Source of the DNA: Brachypterus glaber | Lineage: Eukaryota > Arthropoda > Insecta > Coleoptera > Kateretidae | Reading direction: 5' to 3' | Assembly: GCA_958510825.1 (NCBI GenBank) | Contig: OY294051.1 | Coordinates: forward strand, 31,623,667 to 31,687,666 | Length of the DNA stretch: 64,000 nt | In this document: one piece after another, positions 42,495 to 53,975 of the stretch | How positions within the stretch are numbered: position 1 is the stretch's first letter | How the letters are laid out: every line of letters starts with the position of its first letter | Notes under the pieces: generated by a model | What the model saw: the letters and a program-made list of their open reading frames with translations, nothing else | The model's database searches: none | Told to the model about the DNA's origin: nothing | Program-made: the position numbers and the translations under genes

Positions 42495-43882
42495 TTTTTA
42501 AAAACTACATCTTTATATCCACATTTATAACAAAACTTTGTTCTTTTAGCTAAACATTTGCTAAAAATATGATTTGGTTGATTACAGTTATAACAAATTA
42601 TTTGTCTAATTTTATTATTACTACTATTACTACTATTCTGTGTATTATTAAAGCTTTGATTGGTACTTTGACTAATTTGAGAAACTTGACTACTATTACA
42701 TACTGAACTTTGACGAGTAGAGGAAGATGGGGTAAGTTTGGACACTGTGGTATTATGACTACAATTACATTTACTACTAAAATTTTGATTTATATCCGAA
42801 CTTAGGACATTTACTTTATTAACTGCTTTATTTTTTGCCACACTTTTACCTGCTATGCTCTTTTGTTTTAATTGATAAGCTTCATCTATTCTTTTACAAC
42901 TGTCCTTTAAATCTTCTAAATCATTTATTTCTATAAGTGATAATGGTGTAAAATAATGTGGTAATATTCTTTCTCTAATCGTCTTAAGTCTAGTATATAA
43001 ACTTGCAGCATGAATTAAACGTTTAAACAAGGTTTCCATAGCACCTATAAAAATTGCGATAGATTCATCGGGATTTTGATATCTAGAACGGATATCATCC
43101 CATGTTCTATCATCTATGTTAGCTGGAAGAAAATCTTTTTTTAATGCTTGAATTATTTGAGACCACGAATTTAAATTATCTTTAATTGAGAGAAACCATG
43201 ACAATGCTGGTTCTTTGAATAAGTCATATGCGGATTTAAATAACATTTCGTCTGTAACATTTCTACTTATTTTCATATATTCAACTTGCTCAATAAAATT
43301 TAAAACATTAGACTTTCCATCAAAATTAATATTCCATTTATAAACTGGTACTGATTTTAAATAATCATTATCTTTTTTACTAGAAACATTAGGACTAAAC
43401 TGTGTACTATTATGTAATGAAATATTATTATTTACTTGAGTAAGTTCTGAATTTTTACCAGATTTTTCATAAAGATCTAAAATATCTGCTTCTATTTCTA
43501 AACAAGTTGCTTTTGTTATTTCTAAAAATTGAATACGCCTAACTTTATTTTCTTCTACTTCAGGAAAACGTTGCAGACGATTTGTTACATGTACTAAATA
43601 AGTTTTTTATTTTCTTAAATCGGCTAAACTATAATCACCATGATATTCTACAATTTCTGAAGATATACTATCTAAAATTCTATTAATATTTTCCACTTCA
43701 CTGTTAAAATTAAAAGTCGGATCTACATATTTTACTTTAGGATCTTCCCTAGCTATGGCTCTACCTAAAACTTTAATTCTAGATACTCTATTATTTTTTG
43801 CTGTTAAATGTCTTATACGAAGTTCATAATTTACCATTTCTGCAGTCAAAAATCGAATTTCCATTTTATCTAAATCTTCCAT
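42470..43882 (-). pseudogene. gag: gag of the LTR retrotransposon, one in-frame stop
   Basis: One frame from the ATG at 43882 to the stop at 42470-42472, interrupted by a single TAA at 43607-43609 after 91 codons; the 110 codons after it are open and in frame. The C-terminal end has a zinc knuckle CYNCNQPNHIFSKC (CX2CX4HX4C) and a second Cys motif CYKCGYKDVVFKNC that lacks the His. The stop could be a recent loss, or the downstream part may start from the Met at 43276. Confidence 0.85.
42473..42479 (-). promoter_or_regulatory. Programmed -1 frameshift slippery heptamer A AAA AAC
   Basis: In gag frame the last codons are ACA AAA AAC followed by the TAA stop, giving the canonical X XXY YYZ heptamer. 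pol is in the -1 frame and overlaps gag by 25 nt. Confidence 0.85.
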
Positions 43883-44461
43883 TTTGAATATTTATTTTCA
43901 AAATTTAAATTTAATTTACTCAAAATATTTATTTTAATAATAAAATATTTATACTGTACCACAAATTATTTTTTTTTTGTGTACACTGTTCAACAAAGTT
44001 TTTGCATACTTTGGAAAATTTCCCAAATATGTCAAAAAAATACTAAATTATTATTTATCTCAATTGGACAAATTAATAATTATAAATAGTCTCCAAAACT
44101 ACAAAATTAGCTAATATTTATTCATATCCTTCGCATAAATAAATACCCTATTATCCATTTATTTCTATTGAATAAAAGATAATTTCTAGAAAAACTGAAC
44201 CCACGCCAAAATTTCTCTATTCCATGTTATTCCATAAAATTCAGAAAAAACATAAAAAACACATATCTGATATATCTTATCAGATTAACTCTAATTTGAC
44301 TTAATTTTCAACAAAAAATATTTTATTCAACAGTTATATGTAGGTTTTCTCAAAATGAACTTTAAGTTACACTGAAAAAAATAAGCTTTAGATTTTTATA
44401 AAAAATACACTGAGAAAAATGGAGTAAAATTAAAAAAACAAGTGTTCTATCTATCCAAATA
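43883..44461 (-). other. Untranslated leader of the LTR retrotransposon
   Basis: AT-rich, no frame; between primer-binding site and gag start. Confidence 0.6.
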
Positions 44462-44479
44462 CCACGTTCTTGGGCGCCA
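44462..44479 (-). other. Primer-binding site, TGGCGCC type
   Basis: Minus-strand TGGCGCCCAAGAACGTGG lies 7 nt after the 5' LTR. The TGG start complements a tRNA CCA end and TGGCGCC is common in metazoan retroelements (lysine-like tRNA). Confidence 0.75.
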
Positions 44480-44486
44480 ATATTAG

Positions 44487-46577
44487 TGTCCCGTAATTAA
44501 TACGTTCACTGCCAACGGCTAGTTTTGACAGCGGAGCAATGGGTATGGGCAAGGGAAAAATAGAAAGAATTGATTAATGTTGTTAGGGGCGCCAGTTACT
44601 TTAGCTTTTACTCCTTTAGGTAAGTAACAACCTAGTGTAAATACTTAAGCTTTTCAGTTTGAGAAAATATAACCCCTAAATAAAATAAGATAATTCATTT
44701 GAGAAATTTATTATAAATAAACTTAATGAAAGCACATCAAGTAATGTATTAATATATATAAAAAATATGTGTAATTATATTAAGATATAATTAAAGAAAT
44801 CTTAATAAAAATTACTAAATTCAGAAATCATTCGACTTAAATGTATAAAGAAAACATGAAGTTCAGCAAGCACCAAGAAATGTATGTAAACAACAATCAT
44901 TTCTTGCAGTGTATAAAAGTCATGCTTAAATTAGAAATCATTTAATCAAAAGTATGATATTTAATAATTAATAAATAAGATTAAATGTTTTAAAAAAAAT
45001 AAGTACCTAAAAATGAACAAAAGCCAGAAGGGCATATAGTATTAATCAATACTATATCAGATCTGATAAAGTTTACAGTTATAAGAATATTGAAATAAAA
45101 GAATTTAAAAATATGAAATATTGCTTTCAAAAGTTTTCAGAAAGAGTACTTAGCTGGTTTCTGCAAAATCCATGAGGTATGAATTCCATCGTCTCCATCT
45201 GTGCAAGTCTCCCCTATGCTGATGAATTCATTTCTCAAATGAAAGAAAAAAAAATATAGGCTGTCCCATCTACTTTGGAAAAATTATCTTCCAGGATAAA
45301 ATGTACGATTGAAAATGTTGTCCGGGATTAAATATGCTTTTGAAAATTATGTCCAATATAAAATTGTCTGCTAGACGGTCATATAGAATTTATCTATGCC
45401 GAAAAATACAGAACCATGTTCCAACAGAACATCACTCCATGCGGAGAACTTGTATATCAAATATACCAAAATAAACTTCAACTTAAATTAATATAATTCC
45501 ATATTAATGGTATAGAAATGGTGAGTAATTAATGGTCTAGTGATTGTGCTTAATTAATGGTGCTAAAACAATAATTATATCTCAGAAATATTCTAAGAAA
45601 CAGAAAAACTTAACTTACGTCTCATTCTAAGTCTTCGATGTCCATCGAAACGTTATAAATGCATAATTGTATAAAATAACCGTTACAATATCTTCCGCAT
45701 TGTTTAAATATTCATTTTCACTAACTTTAAATAAAAATACATGAAGGATTACTTCGATGATTACAGAAAATAAACACTCGTCAAAATGAGACCACCATTG
45801 TACAGAGTTGCGTCAAGAAGGAAGCGAAAATCGACCTTATCAACCGGTATGAACCCTTTAGGTAAATAAAATCCTATTTCTGAACTATTAGCGACATCTA
45901 TGCAAGTCATTATCAACTACAGTTTTACCGTATAGGATTCCTAATAAAGGTAACTGAAACTACATCAAAGATAACAACCAAAAAGACTATTTCCTAATAA
46001 ATCTGTATTAGTGATATCTAACCTCAAAATATTACTCTAAGAAACAAATATAAACAATACTTATTGTTTATCAGCAAAACTAATAAAAATACGAACAGAA
46101 TACTAAGTGTCCTGTGAACTAAGTATAAACAAAATACTGAATCTAAGTGAGCAGTTCCAGCAAACTATTTTCAACAAATTCTGGATTATCCCGAAGGGAT
46201 AATCATACACAACTTTCCACAAGAGAGACAAGCTACAAATGAAAGCCAGTGAAATCCAACCCTCAATAGACTCTGAAACATATAAAAACCAGGTAAGTCC
46301 ATAGACAAATGCACTATAGAGAAATAAGTCATATGATTCTTTATTATTAAAAATCATATTCTAATTATGTTTTCTTTATGTTATTTTCAGGTAGAACTAT
46401 GGAATAGAGACTTATATGGTTAGAATTCAGTTCCTGCTACAAAATAGTCCCAGATACAAAATAGTTCTGTACGTACGTAACTATTTATATACAAAATAAA
46501 CATAAATTATAACGTAAGTAAACGAATAGTTTAATTAACCCTTGCTATATTACAAAGTGACGATTTATGTCGTTACA
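44487..46577 (-). repeat. 5' LTR (carries the element's promoter)
   Basis: Duplicate of 36441-38531; directly upstream of the primer-binding site in the element's orientation. Confidence 0.92.
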
Positions 46578-46760
46578 CACTGTCAAAAGCTTTTGTGAGA
46601 TCTAATAAAACCGTTAGATAGTATTTCCTATTTTCAAAGCAAATGGCAGTCTAATATTAAATGTGCAGTAGTGGAGAAAAAGTTTATTTTCCTTAAAGTA
46701 GGTATTTTAAAATTCTGGTTGCTAGAGCCTTTTAAATAGTTTTAGGCCTGTAATTGGCGG
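46578..46760 (-). mobile_element. Degraded LINE, 5' part of the split reverse transcriptase
   Basis: Minus-strand reading gives a DLTKAFDSV motif that continues across the LTR element into DQGNLLYKL, so both pieces are one LINE copy. The catalytic Asp of the first RT motif is at the insertion boundary. Confidence 0.75.
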
Positions 46761-47133
46761 TTCAGTTTAACTAAACTAAACCCATTATATGGGGGCCAAA
46801 AGAGTATCAACACTGTTTTAAGCAATATAGATCTATCGACACGGATATAAATATAGTTCATATTCCAGAAATTTTAATTTTGGCGTGGTATACTTTTAAT
46901 ATTTTTCTGCAGCGGATTCTGTCATCACGTACAACTTAAGTGGGTACTGCCTTCCTATCTGTGTATGTTAAACCTATATAGATAGGACCTTTCAGCTAAG
47001 CACGGCAGGGTAATAATCAATATTAAAATTATATTATATACGATTAATTAGGGTGTAGGTATGACATCATAATGTTTATTCAACTGCGTTATTTTGTAGT
47101 ATTAAAACCGATATACCACATTTGTATGCATTC
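46761..47133. other. No gene seen; a short imperfect inverted repeat
   Basis: TGCCTTCCTATCT and AGATAGGACC...GGCAGG near 46,945-46,990 form an imperfect inverted repeat. Confidence 0.35.
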
Positions 47134-47199
47134 CTACCAACTGAAAGTAAACAAAAGAGATAGGTGTATGCTTGTCGCATCACAAGTTTTAAATAGAAT

Positions 47200-47409
47200 C
47201 AAATTCCACCTATAAAGTACCGTTGCGCTTCTAAAAACCTGCTTGACTTGTCGTTTTCGGCTACGCCTTTTATTTTTAAATCGCAGCTCGAAGCCGATCA
47301 GTACGTAACGCCTAGTTAAGTCAGTCACGTGGTCACACGAAAACATCAAAACATCGGTGGTTTTTGTAAAAATAACGAGTTCCACGCATTGTTATATAAC
47401 AAATCAAGG
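47200..47409 (+). promoter_or_regulatory. Promoter-like region and possible 5' untranslated exon of the small membrane-protein gene
   Basis: Locally GC-richer patch with GTCACGTGGT (47324-47333), TTATATAA near 47,393-47,400, and an AATCAAG|GTAAGC splice donor at 47409/47410. The next plus-strand acceptor that opens a real coding exon is at 51151-51152, directly before an ATG. The link is inferred, not shown. Confidence 0.35.
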
Positions 47410-47838
47410 TAAGCTATGGCCACCTGTGTGCAATTGTGACGTTTCTTGCGACATAACTACTTAAGTCAAGTATGTTGTGATTTTTTTACTTTTCTGCTTT
47501 ACTAAGTGAACGATCGGCATTTAATAAATCTACTTGTTTTTGTACAAATTGCGCTAGCTATTAGTTAATCTTAAATTGATTTTTTGTGTAGACTCAAAGG
47601 CCAAGTTAAAACTAGGTAAACCTTCACGGTTCAAAATCTACATGTGTTATTTAGTTAAAGATATATAGATAGCATAGAGAATCAAGTATTTGTTTTCATT
47701 GGTATTTTTACAAATGAAAAAATATAAATAAATAAATTTAAAATCTATTAGGGTGGTCCTTTATTTATGCAATGTATACCCCAAGTCTGGTGTCAGACTG
47801 GTTCTGTCAGTTATTTATATTCAAGTGCGAATTGCTCT

Positions 47839-47931
47839 AAAACTAGCATTGCTAGTCTAGCAATAACTAGCAAAACTAGCATGGCTAGTCTAGCAATAAC
47901 TAGCAAAACTAGCATTGCTAGTCTAGCAATA
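47839..47931. repeat. 33-bp palindromic minisatellite, 2.8 copies
   Basis: Units start at 47839, 47872 and 47905 with AAAACTAGCATTGCTAGTCT; both ACTAGCATTGCTAGT and TTGCTAGTCTAGCAA are internal palindromes. Confidence 0.85.
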
Positions 47932-48844
47932 TGATTGGATTTATCAAAAAGTTAACCAAATTCACGGAAATTCAGATTCATATGAAAACTGTCAAACCTA
48001 CATCTAAAATCCGTGTCCGTAGCGCTTTAAAGACGAATTTTTGAGCTCTCAAACATTTCTAACTAGTTTCTGAGATATAACATTAAACTAGAAGTTTAGG
48101 CGCCCCCTATAAAGGGCAGATAGTCTTTCTATATATTTATTTTCCAGATTTCTCAATGCCAAAACCGGTCGAAACCCTTAAAATTTGTTAAACCATTTCA
48201 CATAACTTTATGTACAATAGAAAAAAGCATGCATGGACCACCTAGTGCATAATATGCCGATCTTTTCTTTAACTTAATAATTCATTATAATTAGATCGAC
48301 TTAAAATTAGATTTATGCTGTCATTTTGCTCTAATTTATACTTAAAATTCGTGTTTGTATCAAAATTAAAATATTGAATACATATTTTATAATAAAATAT
48401 TTTTTTTAAACAATATTAAGTATAATATTAAATAATTTCCTGAAACTTTTTTATCGTTTGTATTCTGATAATAAATGTTTATCAGAATACGTAGGTTCAA
48501 ATAATTGTTTTAAGCCTAATATAATAAAATTCGTTTACAATAGGCCAAAGTACAAGATATTAGTTTAGAGAAAAGGCAATAAAAATTTTATAAAACATTG
48601 CTTAATTTGCAAAGGCCCTTTTATGTAAAAATGCCCTTCAAAAAATGCAATAATTGACCTCATATCTTAAAAAGCCGTCCTAAGTTAGGGCCGGCCGGTA
48701 TATTAGCTAGAAGTTCTTATTTCATATGGGAAATGTGATATTATCTAGGATGTCATATTGAGACTTTTTACCATATTATAAAAACACCCTTGTTTTATTT
48801 TTCCAGTATACTAATATACTTGTAGGGTTTTAATAGTTATTTAT

Positions 48845-48952
48845 GGTACTAGTGGGTAAAGTAAGATAATGCTCGTGAGAAAATTAACCTGCGAGGCGTC
48901 AGCCAAGCAGGTTAATTTTTGAGAGGGCAATATCGGTTTACCCATGAGTGCC
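48845..48952. mobile_element. 108-bp hairpin MITE
   Basis: GGTACTAGTGGGTAAA pairs with TTTACCCATGAGTGCC and GAGAAAATTAACCTGC with GCAGGTTAATTTTTGA. Confidence 0.75.
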
Positions 48953-49590
48953 ATACAAGGTTTTATCCAATAAATAGCTTAGGAATTCATATTTTAATTA
49001 AAAATTTTAATGACATTTACAAGAAAATAATTTGACAAGTGACAGTTGAGTGGGTAAAATAAATAATTATCCACTCAATAAAGTAAAAGTCACGCGGGGG
49101 TTATTATTGAGTTTATCTATTTAAAATAAAGCTGGTAATTGTCTTAGTATCTGTATCTATTGGATAAACTATTTTTATTCAACTATACCGTCTACACAAA
49201 ATGTTTGTGTTCTTAATTATTATTCTTATGCTAATATGGCGTAATAATCATAATTAAGGCCATATGGGTATTTCTTGTAACAATTAACGTTCAAGAAATA
49301 TAAATGGGTATATTTAAAAGCATTTTATATTGTGGAAATTATCTACTGGGTGTCACAAAAAAGTGGACCACCACTATAAATTGGTAACAAAGCTTTTTTA
49401 TTTTCATACATAACTATATTAAACTCCGCCAGCCTTAAAATATTGTAAAAAAAATTGTTTTTAATCACATAATTTTACATCACTTCCGATTTTAACGTCA
49501 TTCGCCTTAATCCTTTTCAAGGAACACCGTGTGCGTATATTAAACTAAATTTTAAAATAAAAAGAAACTATAGGATATAGTTATGCATAA

Positions 49591-50124
49591 TACGGGGTTA
49601 TTCAGAAATAAGTTCGAGAAATTTAAGAGGTGATTCTACGTTAAAAAATATGAAAAAAAGTTCCTATAAAGGTTGGTCTGGAAATAAGTCCTAAGTAATA
49701 ACTCTTGTACCCTTTAAGCTAGAGCGACGAGCTTTTGCATGCATACTAGTATTAATAAGGGCAATAAGTTTATGTTATTTTTTTTTTATTTATCCAGAGG
49801 CGTGCCTAGACGGACAAAATATGTGAGGCTTAACACATTTTTGCCCCAAACTTTTTTATGTATATTTTTTTTGGATTTTTTGTAATACATATAGATTCCT
49901 ACAGTAAAAATACATAAAAAATGTCATATAGTGTAACACTGTAGGGACAACCGTTTTCAAAAAAAAAATGCAATTAATATGAAGTAACATTTGCCACTAA
50001 AAATGTTACTTTATGCTTCCTTAGGGCTCATTTCCGGACCAAACTTTATAGAAACTTTTTTTCATATTTTTTAACGTAGAATCACCCTTTAAAGTTCCCT
50101 AACTTATTTCTGAATAGCCCTGTA
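49591..50124. mobile_element. 534-bp foldback MITE, TACGGGGTTATTCAGAAATA termini
   Basis: The right end TTATTTCTGAATAGCCCTGT is the complement. The inside pairs GAAAAAAAGTTCCTATAAAG with CTTTATAGAAACTTTTTTTC. Resembles the 19.6-kb foldback in layout (CACTGTAGGGACAACCGTTT). Confidence 0.75.
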
Positions 50125-50879
50125 TAGTCAAATGTAATATTACACTTTTTATGCAGAGTGTTCTAGATTAAGTTAACTTTTGCACAATAGCAGTTTTTTT
50201 CTTGAAAACAATATTTATCGAAATTAGTTTTCAAGGTAACAAAATCTATTATAGGAACTGTTATTACCTATTTTCTTATAATTCACTATTAAATACAGCA
50301 TTCAATCGTTTTAAATTGACATGTTTTACTAATAAAATTATTGTTGTAATATATATATTGTAATCATATTTTGTGATATTAAATAACATAAATATTTTAT
50401 GCAGTACAACAACATATTGTGTATCAGTCTTGAGTTGGGAAAAACCACTCTCGAATTAAGAAAATTATATAGTATATAATAAAGTTAATGACCTTGTTTT
50501 TAGTCCTTAACTTTTCATCGAAACGTAAAAAAGTTGTAGGAAAATCGCAGTCTAAGTTCGGAAAATAATTAATTTTTGTTTCTGCCCCCTCCCCCCAAAA
50601 AAATCTAGCGGAATCACTAAGTAGATCGGTGGCGACTAACTACAGAAACGGCGAGGTTACAAATGACTATCGCGTTGCCAGGGATTGTTTACTGACAGAA
50701 TATACTGGTCAAGAAGACTTTACGTGGTCATCTTGCTATTAGTAAAGTAAACTAGACTTAACAGATCTAGGAACCTTAGAAAACACTGGTGAACTACCGC
50801 AATGATATGGTTAGTAACCTTTGGTTACCCACAAAAAAATGCTAATTAAACATTTTAAAATATATAATATAATATCATA

Positions 50880-51012
50880 GGCATCGAGACCGGATGGGCC
50901 CGGGGGCCATGGCCCCTCTAGATTCATTACACGGGGGCTGCCCCCCCTGGAAAATTGTCTATTCCCCCTATCCCCCTCCCTTGGGATTTTGAAAAGTCGG
51001 CGCCTATGTATA
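50880..51012. repeat. G/C-rich inverted-repeat remnant
   Basis: ATAGGCATCGAGACCGGATG and GTCGGCGCCTAT are inverted; the middle is CCCC/GGGG-rich and unlike the AT-rich surroundings, as in some hAT-type MITEs (compare 62.2 kb). Confidence 0.45.
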
Positions 51013-51152
51013 ATATTAATATAAAATTTTATGAAATGTATAGTTAAATGCTAAAACCACTTTAAATTTGGCCTTAGAGTGATCGTTGCGTCTTTGTAAA
51101 GTATGAAATAAAAAATGGTTTGATAGAAATTTAATAAGAAAATATTTTTTAG

Positions 51153-52279
51153 ATGGCAAATATCCTTATGTCAATAATCTGGTTAATAGTATTAATTCTT
51201 ATTTCGTTTTGGATAGCAATATTTTGCGCAGGATTTTATATTATCGTACACTGTTTGAGTGTATGCATACCTCCGCTATCTGTAAGTATTAAAAAAAAAG
51301 TTACTTAGGTCTTTATTTGAAAACTTTTATATAAACACGTAGTGACAATTCCATAACTGCCATAAGTTTCCTCGAAGCACGTAGCGTTTTTAAACTATGG
51401 AACCGAGGAAGCTCTTTTGCAGCCAAAATTTGATTTTGATTGATATTTTTGTGTAAACTGGTATCTAGGACTTTTTGAAGTTACTGGAACAAAATCCATT
51501 GTTAAAATTTTTAAATTTCGGCAAAATTTCATTCAAGAAGAACTTTTTGAGGTCACTTCATTCATTCATTATTGAAAATTAAATATTCAGAATGGCCAAT
51601 GCTCAATTTAGTTTAAATTTGTTAATTAAAAAATCTATCCGCTAGTTTTAATTCGCCATTTTGAATTTAGCAATTTTAAGTATAAATTCCCAGAAATCAA
51701 ATTCTATGTAGGCTTGTTTTATTGGTAGCCAGCGGTTTTTGCGATTAATTGGGTCACAGCCTAGAGTGATTGTGCTCAAGCAACCTATAAAGTCCTGTCT
51801 TTGTCTTGAGAAAATACAAAAAAAAAGTATGCTTGCTTTTACAAGTACTTCGTAATTTAATATATTTTTCTGGCACAATATTAATCTCTCGAATTACTTA
51901 AATCATTATAATATCTATAATCATTGATTATTGACCCTTCCCGCTCCATTGTATCCACGTATGGTTATTTTGAGGTATAGCAAAATCTACTACAATATCC
52001 ACAGTTGGATATTCGTATACGGGATTTTCCATAAAAAAAATAAATCTGGTAAAAAGTCCCTATACCTTGAAAAACCGGCTAGAGCGGGTGGGGTTAACCA
52101 CTATACTTTTTTCTTGGTATTGTACAAAATAATATGTAATTTTTATATCATTTTTTAGGGATATTATTTTATATTTTAATTATTTATTTTTTTAGTCTTT
52201 GAGTGAACTTCTACTGTCCGGAGTTCAATTTCCACATTATTGTGCACAGAAAATGATGAGTGGTGGATCATTAAATTAA
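51153..52279 (+). CDS. 70-residue single-pass membrane protein, two coding exons
   Basis: Coding exons 51153-51281 (43 codons) and 52196-52279 (27 codons plus stop) join in phase 0 across a GTAAGT...TTTTTTTAG intron of 914 nt. The ATG directly follows an AG acceptor, so an upstream untranslated exon is required. Residues about 5-36 are one long hydrophobic segment (IIWLIVLILISFWIAIFCAG) followed by Cys-rich CLSVCIPPLS and an amphipathic tail with VQFPHYCAQKMM. The layout suggests a conserved insect small membrane protein of the smORF class; I do not recognise a named family. Too short for routine gene finders, and distinct from repeat sequence. Confidence 0.68.
51282..52195. other. Intron of the small membrane-protein gene
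   Basis: Contains a 76-codon minus-strand frame of no recognised family and an imperfect inverted repeat GGTTATTTTGAGGTATAG / CTATACCTTGAAAAACC (51,963-52,073). Confidence 0.5.
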
Positions 52280-52872
52280 TTTTAACGAATATATTTTTAC
52301 TTAACAGTAATTTTTTAACATGTGTTCATTTTTAACAGAATTATTTATATATTATAAGTTAAGATTTATATATCGTCAGCTGGAAATACTTTAATCTCAG
52401 GTAATTTTTGATCATCCCTTTTTTGAAGTCAGAACCTTTTTTGAAGTCAGAAAAAGTCCAAAAGAATTTACATAGGTTTTGGAACAAGCAAAATCAAAAA
52501 ATAACTTATGATCAAAGTATACCCTGGAATCAAAGTTTCCCCAGTTAACGGAACTGTATTTAAGTTCTGGATAGAGTGAGCGTGATCAGTGACATCTCCA
52601 ATACTTAAAAGTCCAATACTGTTTGAAAAAACAAGTTAACTTAATTTTACTTCATCTAAACTTTCTCTGTTCTTGGTCGGTTTTTGCTCTGGTTTGGCTT
52701 GGAGAAGTTCAAAAAACAAAAACAGAAGACCAAGAACAAAAAAAAAAAACAAAGTAAGTGACCCTTAGGTTTTTATAAGTTAACTGAGTAAAATTCTTAA
52801 CATTTAACAGATGTGTTTTTGTTTAGATTCACTCTATCTTGAATTTGAACTAAGTTTAGGTTAATTATAGAT

Positions 52873-53230
52873 TTATTATGCGTCTGGCTGCTGTATCAGG
52901 GATTGTGGGTTCGAGTCATCCTCAGTAGTTTGTTTGGATCTTTAAGAGACAGGCTCAGTGCCTATGGCTCATTTGTCTAAAATAGAATTAGTATGAATGG
53001 ATAATTGGGGGAGTGAGTCTCTGCTCACTGAAGCTGGAGTTGCATCTATCATGTATTGGCGATGGTGGGCGGGGAAAGGGGTGGGAGGTCTCACTTCAGG
53101 CATGTATTTATAGTAGTCTAGTCGGTATATGGAACCACGTTGCGTACTGTAATGTAGCTTGCAGGGGAAACTGCAAACGCATTTTAGGGGGATGCGTGTT
53201 TTGGTTAGGTCCTTAACTTAAGGACCTTGC
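52873..53230 (+). mobile_element. Possible second tRNA-derived SINE family
   Basis: B-box-like GGGTTCGAGTCATCC about 45 bp after GCGTCTGGCTGC, then a long GC-richer body ending near GTCCTTAACTTAAGGACC. Unlike the 2.5/12.6/15.5-kb family. The head is only partly tRNA-like. Confidence 0.35.
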
Positions 53231-53419
53231 CTTAGGGACAAGTGAAACTGTCGGTCCCGTCAAATTGGCCATATATAATATCAGCGAAAGACGACATTTT
53301 TAAGACTAAAATCAATAGCAAAAAAAAAAAACTTATTAACAAGAACTGTTTTTATACAAATTATATATTTTATGATATTTTTATCAATTAAGTAAATATT
53401 ATGTATGGATAATATTATT

Positions 53420-53975
53420 CTTGTTAAATTTTAAGCATAATGAATATTTTTCTGATATATTTATACTAATATAATAAAATTTTATTTATTTTCTTGGGAT
53501 TAATTTTGTTTACTGATATGCAGTGCATTGGAAATTTTCCTGTTTTATTTTTGTGTCTTGACCCTTAACACTGGCAAAAAATAAAATAAAATTAGTACTT
53601 ACTTTCAAGAAATTGGTATTGTAACTATTTTTCATTATTATTCTTAAAAAAAAAATAAAAAAAAATATTTTGGCTCTTCTAACAAAAAAGTGTATTTAAA
53701 AAATATTAAATAATATTTAACAATATTGTTGTCAAATTTTAAGCATAATGAATATTTTTCTGATATACAGTATACTAATATAATAAAATTTTATTTATAG
53801 TTTTATGTATTTTCTTGGGATTAATTTTGGTTACTGATGTGCAGTGCATTGGAAATTTTCCTGTTTTATTTTTCAAATGTCTTAACCCTTTACACTGACA
53901 AAAATTTAAATAAAATTAGTACTTATTTCCAAGAAATTGGTATTTGTACTATTTTACATTATTTTTCTTAAAAAA
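53420..53975. repeat. Direct duplication of a segment of about 245 bp
   Basis: Both halves (about 53420-53665 and 53727-53975) share TAAGCATAATGAATATTTTT, TTTTCTTGGGATTAATTTTG, GCAGTGCATTGGAAATTTTC and TTTCAAGAAATTGGTATT-like segments. Offset about 307 bp; clearly diverged, so not very recent. Confidence 0.8.

Larger units (their letters stand above)
36441..46577 (-). mobile_element. Ty3/Gypsy-type LTR retrotransposon, nearly complete, 10.1 kb
   Basis: Two 2,091-bp LTRs (36441-38531, 44487-46577) beginning TGT and ending ACA on both strands, flanked by a CACT target duplication (36437-36440, 46578-46581). Reading on the minus strand: 5' LTR, primer-binding site, gag, -1 shift signal, pol (protease, RT, RNase H, integrase), purine tract, 3' LTR. 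No envelope frame. The constant 8,046-bp offset at all positions I compared implies no indels between LTRs, so a recent insertion. Confidence 0.93.
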
